From NCBI GenBank assembly GCA_016840085.1, contig JAEOTA010000086.1, forward strand, positions 62,001 to 126,000: 64,000 bases of DNA, written 5' to 3'. The notes beneath the pieces were generated by a model, which saw nothing but the letters and a program-made list of their open reading frames with translations, was not told the DNA's origin and searched no databases. Made by a program: the position numbers and the translations under genes. This document shows, in pieces, positions 9,242 through 17,189 of this stretch (its first letter is position 1; the number at the start of each line of letters is the position of its first letter). The stretch is from Promethearchaeota archaeon (GTDB lineage: Archaea; Asgardarchaeota; Lokiarchaeia; Sigyniarchaeales; SOKP01).

Positions 9242-10234
9242 TTAAATATAGGGGCTACTATCAATTGGAGCGTAAATAACAATCAAAGTAATAATTAATA
9301 AAATTAAAAGTAATCCAATTAATAGAAGATAGACTTTTTTATTCCATTTCCAAATATTTTGACCGTCTAAGATTCCTAATGGGATCATGTTGAATGCTCC
9401 TAATATATAATTCAAACTCGCAGCATACCCGACAAACATATTCAGTGGATAGAATTGAGTTGGAATCAAAAATGATATTATTAGAAGTATAGTACCATAA
9501 AAAAGATTGATAGTAGGCCCTGCTGCTTTACATAAACCGGTCGTTCTATCCACCTTATCTAAGCCTAAAACCACAACAGCCCCGGGAAGAGCTAATGTGG
9601 GTAATGCGGCACCACCTAACACTAAACCGTATAAACCTGTTATAATTCCAAAAACAGTTAAAATCATCCCAAAAGTTAATAATCTAAATTTTGTTTGAAG
9701 TCCAAAATGAACTGCTACCTGTCTATGCCCAAATTCGTGGAAAAGAAACGCTGTGGCGTAAAAACCTGCTAACATGAATATTCCCCATTCATACCCAGTA
9801 TTGATGAGATTAGGGTAAAAATTCAAAAAACCTATAACAAAAATTAAAGAAACTCCAATTAGAAAATGTACCAATTCTGACGTATGGGGGAATAAAATTC
9901 CCTTAAATTTAATGCCCGAATCAGGATCAAACGCATTTACAGGAACTTGAGCTTCTTGACGATACCATGTATAAGTTCCATCTGTTGTTCCTCGTATTTC
10001 ACTGGTCGATATTTGTTCCCGATATCCTAGTTCTTGCGAAGTATGTGGAATTTGTGAAACATCAATATATGATGCTGTTGTTGGTTGCATTTGTTGAGAC
10101 CTAAAACTTGTTTTTACAAATTCACAATCATGATTTATAGGATCTTTATGAAGTGAACAATAATTTTGTCCGCAATCACTACAATAAAATGGTTCTCCAA
10201 TAATTTCTTCTCCACAATGAGCACATTTCGCCAT
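9242..10234 (-). CDS. AN1 zinc finger fused to a site-2-protease (M50) membrane metalloprotease
   Basis: A 330-residue protein with an N-terminal AN1-type zinc finger (CAHCGE, CSDCGQNYC, HKDPINHDC; about residues 4-38), a polar linker to about residue 105, then an M50 intramembrane metalloprotease domain. The zinc motif HEFGH lies in a membrane segment (about residue 166), and the second S2P motif NMIPLGILDG near residue 285 supplies the Asp ligand, so it looks active. Several transmembrane helices are evident, including a glycine-rich segment around residues 200-225. S2P enzymes cleave membrane-embedded substrates after a first cut elsewhere. The same AN1-plus-membrane-fold architecture in the adjacent rhomboid-like gene suggests a shared pathway, perhaps membrane protein quality control. 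Start ATG 10234 gives MAKCAHCG. Confidence 0.88.
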   Translation of the reverse strand: MAKCAHCGEEIIGEPFYCSDCGQNYCSLHKDPINHDCEFVKTSFRSQQMQPTTASYIDVSQIPHTSQELGYREQISTSEIRGTTDGTYTWYRQEAQVPVNAFDPDSGIKFKGILFPHTSELVHFLIGVSLIFVIGFLNFYPNLINTGYEWGIFMLAGFYATAFLFHEFGHRQVAVHFGLQTKFRLLTFGMILTVFGIITGLYGLVLGGAALPTLALPGAVVVLGLDKVDRTTGLCKAAGPTINLFYGTILLIISFLIPTQFYPLNMFVGYAASLNYILGAFNMIPLGILDGQNIWKWNKKVYLLLIGLLLILLIITLIVIYAPIDSSPYI

Positions 10235-10456
10235 TCTAATTACCTTATGATAAATTTTAAATTGTTTACAAAGAAGTGTTTTTTAATTAATTATAAAATT
10301 AAAGATTTAAAATTTTATTGAGTATATTTATCCTTGACTTTTTTTGAAATTTTTAATTTCTACTTTCATGAGAATTAGTTGATATAATTTTAAGAAAATT
10401 ATTTTAATAAGAAGAGTAATATTTTAATATAGTTAAGGATCTTATAAGTGTTTGTT
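10235..10456. other. Divergent intergenic region
   Basis: About 220 A/T-rich bases between the divergent AN1-S2P gene and the small acidic protein gene. It must hold promoters for both directions; several TATA-like stretches are present but none stands out. I see no RNA gene or repeat in it. Confidence 0.4.
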
Positions 10457-10615
10457 ATGAGTGAAGAAGAAAAAGAGGAAGAAGAGGAAAATTTAGAACT
10501 TGAACGTAAAAAATTAGAAGAAATGGGTGTAAATAGCACCTGGGATATTTTATCCTCGGGAGAAAAAAAAAAGAAAGAACCAGAAAAAAAACCTACTTTT
10601 AGGGGATTTAATTAA
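10457..10615 (+). CDS. Small acidic protein of 52 residues
   Basis: An ATG-initiated reading frame encoding a very acidic N-terminus (MSEEEKEEEEENLELERKK), a short conserved-looking core (EEMGVNSTWDILSSGEK) and a basic tail. No homologous family is recognised. The non-random core with Trp, and position just before another small gene on the same strand, argue that it is real, but it is short and of low sequence complexity, so this call is tentative. It could be an adaptor peptide or a disordered regulator. Confidence 0.5.
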   Translation: MSEEEKEEEEENLELERKKLEEMGVNSTWDILSSGEKKKKEPEKKPTFRGFN

Positions 10616-10699
10616 CTTTTTTTCAAGAATTCTCGAAAAATAATTTTATTTAAAAAAATTAAATAAAATATATAAAATAATCTTAGACAGAAGTGAAAT

Positions 10700-10906
10700 A
10701 TTACGAAAAAAGCAAAAAAATCGGTGTATTGTGATGTCTGCGAACGAGAAATTGTATTACACCGAAAAAACTTCGATCACATTTACCACGAGGTTCTTTG
10801 CTTCATGGTAGTTTTAACATTAGGATTTGGTTTTATAATATATTTTATTTTAAGATTGTTTCAACCTTGGGTTTGCCCAAATTGTGAAAAGCAATTTGAT
10901 TTATGA
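10700..10906 (+). CDS. Small membrane protein with split zinc ribbon
   Basis: A 68-residue protein. One CxxC pair (YCDVCERE, near residue 10) precedes, and another (WVCPNCEKQF, near residue 60) follows, a hydrophobic stretch (VVLTLGFGFIIYFILRLF) that should be one membrane helix or a tight hairpin. The two Cys pairs could form one zinc site at the membrane face. GTG 10724 is the first canonical start but leaves only one residue before the first Cys. ATT 10700, three bases after a GTGA Shine-Dalgarno motif, gives a typical basic N-terminus (MTKKAKKSVYC), and I prefer it. Confidence 0.65.
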   Translation: MTKKAKKSVYCDVCEREIVLHRKNFDHIYHEVLCFMVVLTLGFGFIIYFILRLFQPWVCPNCEKQFDL

Positions 10907-10958
10907 AGTTGAGAAATATTAGAGCATAATTTATTAAATTTTTAAATAGAACGGTGTC

Positions 10959-11218
10959 TCATTTAATGTTCATTTCTTTATTACATCTAGGGCATTTTCT
11001 ATCAATTTCATTCAATTGTTTTTTCATTATTATTTTTTGATATTTACATTTTGTGTTTGGACAAACAAGTGTATATTTCGTTAGCTTAATCGTTTGTTTT
11101 CCAAGAATTTCTTTTTGAGAATCTTCATTTTTACTTTTTTTAGCTTGAACAAGAGGTTTTTTTTTTTAATTTTTTTATTTGCGTCATCTTCCGGTTTAAG
11201 CCATTTGTCTAAACCCAT
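10959..11218 (-). pseudogene. Small zinc-ribbon protein with a frameshift in a run of 11 A
   Basis: On the minus strand, ATG 11218 opens MGLDKWLKPEDDANKK, which reaches a run of eleven adenines (T at 11157-11167 on the plus strand). One base of shift there continues into a convincing second half: KPLVQAKKSKNEDSQ, then YTLVCPNTKCKYQK and RKCPRCNKEMNIK, a four-cysteine zinc ribbon, ending at TGA 10959. In the unshifted frame the peptide soon runs into a stop. A homopolymer of 12 would restore one frame of about 86 residues. The simplest explanation is a sequencing or assembly error, but slippage or genuine decay is possible. Confidence 0.55.
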
Positions 11219-11356
11219 TCAAACTCACTTTTAAAAATTAATTTATTAATAATAAAGACTCCTAAAAAGATACAAATAAATAATCTCTTCTTATAAATAA
11301 AACCTAATAAATAAAAAAGAAAAAAAAATAAAAATTTGTGTATCACAAATGACTTT

Positions 11357-12616
11357 TTAAAAAACCTGTTCTTTTCCAGCTATAAGACGTTTTCTTAATT
11401 CTATTAACCTATCAGCGCTCAACATCTCTTCCGAAACTTCTTTAGCGATATTTTTAATACTAGAGAAATCTACATTTTCAGCAGGGATAAGGTTTATTGA
11501 ATTTACCCATGGTTCTGTAATTTTATGACCAATCTGGCTTAATAATTTGACGTGTACTTCTAAAATATCCCCTTGTCCTCGTTTATAAATTTCTCTTGCC
11601 ATATTTGTGCTAAGGATGTTATATATCTTGCCTACATGATTAATTGGATTTTTACCACACACTGCTTCTAAGCTCATAGGGCGACATGGAGTAATTAAAC
11701 CATTCGACCTATTACCACGTCCGACTTCACCATCATCCCCACTTTCTGCGCTTGTTCCGGTGATTGTTAAATAAATCAAATTTTTTTGGAGTATATCAGC
11801 TACATTTACTTCACAAGTGACTTCTCGTTCTGGAATTATATCTGATGCTAAATCTAAAACAGCATCTTTAATCTGATTAGTATTATTAACATATTCATCA
11901 AGATCATTAATATATTTGCTAATCATTGCTGCTGCTACTGTTATACCTACTTTATTACCAACTCTTTCAGTCATAACCTTAATGTCTTCACCAGAAGCTT
12001 TACATTTATCTTTAAATTTATCAGAATTTATTAACCTTTCAGCTTCAAGAGTTATCTTTTCTGCATCTGAATAAGGAGCGTACCCAACTCCAAAACTCGT
12101 ATCATTTGCTAATGGAACTTCTTCAGAATGATGAGATTCATCAAATAAACCAGTTAAATCAGTAGAACCTGGTCTTATGGCAGTGTCAAATTGTATATCC
12201 CTATTTAAATCAAGATTTCGGAATATTTTTCCCATAACTTCACGTGAAGTTTCAAGGCATATAGTTGCAATGGGGATATATTCCATTTTATTTTCTCCAG
12301 AAGCACACTCCGTTAATATTTGATTAATAGCCCTTCCAACAATTAAAAAATATTGTGGTTGGATAATTAATCCCCCACCAAACTCTGGTTTAGCAACTCC
12401 CCCTACAAGTGCAGCCTTATCAACATTATGATGATAAACACGGTCAAATTTTTTTAAATAATAAGCACATAGTGCTCTAGAACATGCATCAGCAACAGCA
12501 TCACAGACACTATCCGGATGACCGATACCTTTTCTTTCAATGAGCTCGGGAAAATTAGAACGTTCAACAGCGAATTTAAGATCTAAATGTTCAATTTTTA
12601 ACATGTCATCTAACAT
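11357..12616 (-). CDS. S-adenosylmethionine synthetase, archaeal type
   Basis: Makes S-adenosylmethionine from ATP and methionine in the cytoplasm. The 419-residue length and motifs are those of the archaeal MAT family (COG1812), not the bacterial MetK: IERKGIGHPDSVCDAVADA (about residues 25-43), the VGGVAKPEFGGG segment (about 70-81), SAESGDDGEVGRGNRSNG (about 285-302) and GKNPINHVGKIYN. Start ATG 12616 gives MLDDMLKIEHL; a second ATG four codons later is also possible. It stands alone, divergent from the HTH-CBS regulator. It feeds the methyltransferases and radical SAM enzymes in this window only in the general sense. Confidence 0.95.
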   Translation of the reverse strand: MLDDMLKIEHLDLKFAVERSNFPELIERKGIGHPDSVCDAVADACSRALCAYYLKKFDRVYHHNVDKAALVGGVAKPEFGGGLIIQPQYFLIVGRAINQILTECASGENKMEYIPIATICLETSREVMGKIFRNLDLNRDIQFDTAIRPGSTDLTGLFDESHHSEEVPLANDTSFGVGYAPYSDAEKITLEAERLINSDKFKDKCKASGEDIKVMTERVGNKVGITVAAAMISKYINDLDEYVNNTNQIKDAVLDLASDIIPEREVTCEVNVADILQKNLIYLTITGTSAESGDDGEVGRGNRSNGLITPCRPMSLEAVCGKNPINHVGKIYNILSTNMAREIYKRGQGDILEVHVKLLSQIGHKITEPWVNSINLIPAENVDFSSIKNIAKEVSEEMLSADRLIELRKRLIAGKEQVF

Positions 12617-12793
12617 CTTTTTAATTATATAAAAAGTTCTTTAATGTATATTTTTAAATTAATTATTAGTTAAAATCATTATTAAAAGAAAAATGCTATA
12701 AACACATTTTATATCATTTTAAATAAATAATTTTTATAAATATTTAATCATTATAATATGCTTAAAATGCATAAACTAAAATTCCATTAGAAG

Positions 12794-13366
12794 ATGAAAA
12801 ATTTCCCGCATTTAAGTGAAATTAAACATTTAAGGAAAAAACTAGGAATAACCCAGAAGGAATTAGGAGAAAAGTTAAATATTCCACAATCCACAATTTC
12901 TAGGATTGAAAATGGAAGTATAGATCCACCATATTCCAAAATTAAAATAATATACGAATGTTTAGAAGGTGAACGTAAAACACGTAAAAAAATGAAAAAA
13001 CAAGCTGAAGATATCATGATAAGACATATTATATTTATTAAACCTTCTTCTTCAATAAGAGATGCTGCAGATCTCATGAATAAACATGGTATATCACAAC
13101 TTCCTATCTTAGAAAAACAACAAAACTTAGGCAGTTTAACCTCAAAAAAAATTCAAAAATTCATAACAGAAAATCCAAAAATTATAAATGGAGATGTTTC
13201 TCTCATAAAAGAATTACCCTTTCCAGAAGTTAATAGAGATTGGGGCATTAAAGATATTTCAACTCTACTTGAAAATTATCCTGCAGTTTTAGTAAAGGAC
13301 GAAAATTATAATTTTATAGGGATAATTACTGACGCTGATCTCCTTAAACTTACAAATAATTATTAA
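12794..13366 (+). CDS. HTH transcription regulator with a CBS domain pair
   Basis: Residues about 6-55 are a Cro/CI-type helix-turn-helix (LRKKLGITQKELGEKLNI, then QSTISRIENGSIDPP). After a basic linker, two CBS motifs follow (RHIIFIKPSSSIRDAADLM at about 76-94 and the second ending NFIGIITDADLLKL near the C-terminus). CBS pairs typically bind adenine nucleotides or SAM, so this is likely a ligand-sensing regulator of a type common in archaea. It is divergent from the SAM synthetase gene across about 180 bases, so control of that gene by SAM or an adenosine ligand is plausible but unproven. Confidence 0.85.
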   Translation: MKNFPHLSEIKHLRKKLGITQKELGEKLNIPQSTISRIENGSIDPPYSKIKIIYECLEGERKTRKKMKKQAEDIMIRHIIFIKPSSSIRDAADLMNKHGISQLPILEKQQNLGSLTSKKIQKFITENPKIINGDVSLIKELPFPEVNRDWGIKDISTLLENYPAVLVKDENYNFIGIITDADLLKLTNNY

Positions 13367-13485
13367 GTAGATATTCATTCAATTTTTAAACATTTCAAAA
13401 ACAGAAATAAATTAAAAAAGTTTCAAAACATTATAATCTTAAAAGAAAGTATATTTTTTATATACCATTAAAGTACTAGTAATTG

Positions 13486-14490
13486 ATGACAAACACAGTC
13501 ATAGAGAAGATTGATGATTTACTAAAAAAGGCAAACTTTGAAACCTTAAAGATAGGAAATTTTGCTAGTAGAACAAAGACAAAATTTTGCTTTGATTTAT
13601 TAGTAAAAAAGGATGCTCAAGTTTTTAGTGTCAAAATCTTTCCTAATATTGATAATTTAAATCCTGATCTAATCCGGGATATTAAACAATTATCATTTAT
13701 ATTAAAATCAAAACCACTATTAATTGGAATTAGGAACCGATATCAAAAGTTAGAGGATAACACAATATATGTAAGGGAAGGTTTACCTTTTATAACATTA
13801 AATACATTTGAGAAAATTCTAACTAAGAATATATTCCCCTATATTCTAGCAAGAAGAGGTGGAGGTGTGGTATTTTTAGACGGTACATTGATGAAAACTT
13901 TAAGAGAAAAACAATTAATAACAAGAAAGGAATTATCTGAAAGACTCGGAGTCACTAAAAGAACGGTGAGTGCTTATGAAAACGAAAGTATGCGACCTTC
14001 AGATCAAATAGCTGTAAAAATATTAAAAATACTAGAGAATAATGAAATTTTCAAAAAAATTAATGTCTTCAAATGGAACATTAAATCTCATCAAGAAGAT
14101 ATTGACCTTCTTGAAGAAAAAGAGTTAAACGATTTTGAATCTCATGTTCAAACAATAGTAAACGATATAGGATTATCTTCATATTGGTATAAAAAAGGCT
14201 CAATACCATTCAAATTATCATTATTTTCTTCAATTGATAAAATTGAACAAGAGGGCTTTTATCCTCTATTTTCTGCCATCTCTGAGGAACAAAGGAAAAT
14301 TAATCAAATGAATTTTCAATGTTTAAAGATGTTTAATGAGTTGTTCCATAAAACTGCACTATTTATTGTTAATAATGATGTAAGAATTCCCGTTTCGATA
14401 AAAAAAGATGATATACATATTGTTAAAATAAAGAATCTAGAAGAAATTGATGACGAGGAAGATTTCATTGAACTCATCCAAGAATCTTAG
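13486..14490 (+). CDS. Archaeal HTH regulator with N-terminal nuclease-like domain (COG1395 type)
   Basis: A 334-residue protein. Residues about 1-125 form an alpha/beta domain (DLLVKKDAQVFSVKIF, then KPLLIGIRNR), reminiscent of a restriction-endonuclease-like fold without clear catalytic residues. Residues about 130-185 are a Cro/CI HTH (LREKQLITRKELSERLGV, TKRTVSAYENESMRPS), and a C-terminal alpha-helical part follows. This layout matches the predicted archaeal regulators of COG1395. I prefer ATG 13486 over the overlapping TTG at 13483. The RNase HII start lies only a few bases downstream of the stop, so the two are probably co-transcribed. Confidence 0.75.
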   Translation: MTNTVIEKIDDLLKKANFETLKIGNFASRTKTKFCFDLLVKKDAQVFSVKIFPNIDNLNPDLIRDIKQLSFILKSKPLLIGIRNRYQKLEDNTIYVREGLPFITLNTFEKILTKNIFPYILARRGGGVVFLDGTLMKTLREKQLITRKELSERLGVTKRTVSAYENESMRPSDQIAVKILKILENNEIFKKINVFKWNIKSHQEDIDLLEEKELNDFESHVQTIVNDIGLSSYWYKKGSIPFKLSLFSSIDKIEQEGFYPLFSAISEEQRKINQMNFQCLKMFNELFHKTALFIVNNDVRIPVSIKKDDIHIVKIKNLEEIDDEEDFIELIQES

Positions 14491-14497
14491 GGAAAAG

Positions 14498-15193
14498 TTG
14501 GAAATAATTTGCGGCATAGACGAGGCTGGTAGAATATAATTCAGATCGAATTATATGCAAATAGGTTCTGTCTTAGGCCCTATGGTTATTTGTGGAGTCT
14601 GTTTTACTAGAACTAAATTAGAATTTTTATCTGAAATTGGAGTTAAAGATTCAAAGAAATTATCAACCATAAGAAGGAATCAATTATCTGAACTTATCAA
14701 AAGTAATTGCTATTCTCATAAAATTATAGTGGTAAATCCTCACGAGATAGATCAGAGAGAAAAGAAAAATTTAACACTTAATCGACTTGAGGAATTAAAA
14801 ATGGCTGCCATCATTAATGATTTAAGGCCAAACATTATATATATTGATGCAGCTGATGTAAATGAAGAAAGATTTGGAAGATCAATTAAAAATTTACTAA
14901 ATTACAATCCAAAAAGAATTATATCTAAACATAAGGCTGATGATATTTATCCAATAGTTTCGGCAGGATCAATAATTGCAAAAGTTAAAAGGGATACTTT
15001 AATAGATGGATTAAAAGAAAAATATGGAGATCTTGGTTCTGGATACCCTTCTGATGTAGTAACTATTGAATTTCTTCGAGAATGGATAAAGAATCATAGA
15101 AAAGCACCCTCTATTGCAAGGAAATCATGGAATACCACCAAAAATATATTAAATGAAGAAATCGCTAATAGAAAAATAACTGAATTCTTTTAA
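14498..15193 (+). CDS. rnhB: Ribonuclease HII, gene interrupted by a 30-nt hairpin insertion
   Basis: Removes RNA from RNA-DNA hybrids, including Okazaki primers and misincorporated ribonucleotides. TTG 14498, behind an AGGGA-like ribosome site, starts MEIICGIDEAGR. Then come 30 extra bases with an in-frame TAA, after which the frame resumes with GSVLGPMVICGV. Removing exactly those 30 bases restores the family signature DEAGRG. The rest is intact: KDSKKLS, the catalytic Asp in YIDAADVN and the DD pair in KHKADDIYPIVSAGSIIAK, through to a usual-length C-terminus. Without removal, translation would have to start at ATG 14555 inside the insertion and would lose the first catalytic Asp and Glu. 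The gene overlaps the convergent flpA end by four bases. Confidence 0.85.
14533..14562 (+). other. Candidate bulge-helix-bulge intron in the RNase HII mRNA
   Basis: Thirty bases with a perfect 9-bp inverted repeat (ATATAATTC at 14534-14542 and GAATTATAT at 14548-14556), a 5-base loop, then GCAA and ATA before the exon resumes. Boundaries could be shifted by one base with the same spliced product. The geometry resembles the tRNA-Val intron in this window, which has a 10-bp stem, a 5-base loop and 30 bases in total. The four bases GCAA could pair partly with TGGT of the upstream exon as the central helix, with three-base bulges AGA and ATA around the cuts. An in-frame TAA lies within the insertion. 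Confidence 0.6.
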
Positions 15194-15888
15194 ATGGTAT
15201 TTTTTTTTACAATTAATACGATATGATTAGAGGCATATTTATGAATATTTACACTTTCTATAATGTGATAATCTGCTTTTTCAAGAATTTTTTTTTCTTT
15301 AGCATAAATACGTTCAGATTTTTGAATACTATCTATAGATTGGGATTTTATAGCAAGAATTAATATTCCATCATCTTGTAAATAATAATTACAATTGTGA
15401 ATTGCGATCTCAGCTTGATTTGGTTGAGCAACATCTTGATAAATTATATTAGCTTTAGTAAAAATTGATTTCGCATAACTTTCAGGATATCGAGCATCTC
15501 CTAATATTGGAATAATATTTTTTCTACCTGAAGTATTCTGAATTAATTGTCTGATACTTCTTTCAGCAAATTCTACTCCATATATTATACTGGATCTTAA
15601 AATGTCAGACAGATGAGAAATTGTAGTCCCAGATGACGCTCCTAAATATAAACAAATTAAATCATTAGATAAGAAATTACTAGCAGGATTTTCTAGAATT
15701 AGAGCTGCTAGTTTACTCCTGAATGGATCCCATTCTCTATATTCCTCTCCTCTATATTCTATTAATTTCTCACCGTAAACTCTATAGCCAACGTTTAAGT
15801 TTTTTGTATAAAGTTTTCTTTTTTCTTGGGGGCCAGATATAAAAACATTATAAAATTTTGGATGATTTCTAATCTCAGTTTTAGTCAT
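15190..15888 (-). CDS. flpA: Fibrillarin-like rRNA/tRNA 2'-O-methyltransferase
   Basis: The catalytic subunit of the box C/D ribonucleoprotein, methylating riboses of rRNA and tRNA at sites chosen by guide RNAs. The Rossmann methyltransferase motif reads LYLGASSGTTISHLSDI (about residues 84-100), followed by YGVEFAERS (acidic SAM ribose contact), GDARYPESY and IIYQDVAQPNQAEI (catalytic Asp region). The 232-residue length is typical of archaeal fibrillarin, and the N-terminus (VFISGPQEKRKLYTKNL) aligns with the family start. It lies 17 bases after nop5 on the same strand, the standard archaeal operon of the two core subunits. Confidence 0.95.
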   Translation of the reverse strand: MTKTEIRNHPKFYNVFISGPQEKRKLYTKNLNVGYRVYGEKLIEYRGEEYREWDPFRSKLAALILENPASNFLSNDLICLYLGASSGTTISHLSDILRSSIIYGVEFAERSIRQLIQNTSGRKNIIPILGDARYPESYAKSIFTKANIIYQDVAQPNQAEIAIHNCNYYLQDDGILILAIKSQSIDSIQKSERIYAKEKKILEKADYHIIESVNIHKYASNHIVLIVKKNTI

Positions 15889-15905
15889 TTTTTTACCTAT
15901 TTACC

Positions 15906-17111
15906 TCACTTTCTCTTTTTTGATTTTTTTTTCTTGCTCTTTATTGTATCTACCTTTTTAGGCGGATTTGGATATTTTTCTTCAATTTCTTTTATTTTTT
16001 CTTCAATTTCTTGTGATAATCTATCACCAATAAATTCTCCAGAAAAAAAGTCAACTTTAGCCGAAAGTCCTAACTTTCCCGCAACAACACGAGCTATTTT
16101 CCCCCTTTGATAAGGCTTAGCTGATCGAATTTGATTCCATTGAAATATTAATCCATGTTTAGGTCTTTTTTCACCAGTTCTCAAAAATCGATATAATGCT
16201 TTTTCAGCACCTAATAATTGGATTCTTGAAGCTGGCATGTAAGCTAACTTTTTTAATCCCCCCGCTTTTGAAATTAATTTAGCACCTATTAAAGAGCCCA
16301 CAATAGCTCTAAGATTAGGCGCTGTTTTTTCCATTAAATCGTCTAAATAACGCTCTAATTCCTCAATATAAGAATTTAAAGATAATATCTGGTTTGCATA
16401 AGCCTTGACGATCTCAAGATCAATTTCAGCACCCATTGAATTAATTGCTTGTTTGTATAAATTCAGAACCCTTTTTTCCTTCAAATTAAAGTTTTGTTTA
16501 AGATTATCGAGGGTATAATTGTCTCTATGTCCTAAACTTGAGATTAATTTTGTGATTAGAATATTATCATCAATAACTCTATCAGTTAATTCTGGAAAAT
16601 GTAATCCATACCATTCTCTAAGACGTGCGATAAATAGACTTAATGATTTCTTAATAATGTCTAATGTTTCATTTGTTTGAATAATAATTATGTCATTTTG
16701 CCCCCCAACTTCACTTACCTTCTTTTTAACTAACTCTTCATTAATTTTCTTATATCTGTCCAAGAGTTCGCTATTTGAAACGATTATTCCAACTTTTTTA
16801 AGCTGGTCTATTAGATTTAATCTAAAATTTTTAAATTCCAATGAAGTTATATTTAATTCAGTCGATACTTCTAACTTTTGAGAAGTTAATGTTTCCATTT
16901 TCTTATTATCAAAAATAAATTCATCAAAACCAGAATTTTTCAAATCTGAAATAAATTCTTTGTATTTATTTAAAATTTGCTCTGAATCTAAAGTTTTATA
17001 AAACTCTATAACTTTTTCATTATCCCCATTAAAATCAATGAAATTTAAAGTATTCCCTGTCTCATCAAGAGCAAATATACCCACCAAAGTATCAACAATG
17101 TAGCACTTCAT
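15906..17111 (-). CDS. nop5: Nop5/Nop56-58 family C/D box RNP core protein
   Basis: Bridges L7Ae-bound guide RNA and fibrillarin in box C/D RNPs. The C-terminal NOP domain is clear: APNLRAIVGSLIGAKLISKA (about residues 272-291), LAYMPASRIQLLGAEKALYR, TGEKRPKHGLIFQW and then KIARVVAGKLGLSAKVDFF. The N-terminal fibrillarin-binding domain and coiled coil (about residues 100-270) are present, and the C-terminus is a lysine-rich tail (SKKKKSKKRK). The gene precedes flpA. The N-terminal region is somewhat longer than in many euryarchaeal homologues. Confidence 0.95.
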   Translation of the reverse strand: MKCYIVDTLVGIFALDETGNTLNFIDFNGDNEKVIEFYKTLDSEQILNKYKEFISDLKNSGFDEFIFDNKKMETLTSQKLEVSTELNITSLEFKNFRLNLIDQLKKVGIIVSNSELLDRYKKINEELVKKKVSEVGGQNDIIIIQTNETLDIIKKSLSLFIARLREWYGLHFPELTDRVIDDNILITKLISSLGHRDNYTLDNLKQNFNLKEKRVLNLYKQAINSMGAEIDLEIVKAYANQILSLNSYIEELERYLDDLMEKTAPNLRAIVGSLIGAKLISKAGGLKKLAYMPASRIQLLGAEKALYRFLRTGEKRPKHGLIFQWNQIRSAKPYQRGKIARVVAGKLGLSAKVDFFSGEFIGDRLSQEIEEKIKEIEEKYPNPPKKVDTIKSKKKKSKKRK

Positions 17112-17189
17112 TTTTTTGAACTGTTCTAAATTATTATTTCTCTATTAAAAATGATTTATAAGATCATAATCATTATTTTCTTTTAAAAA

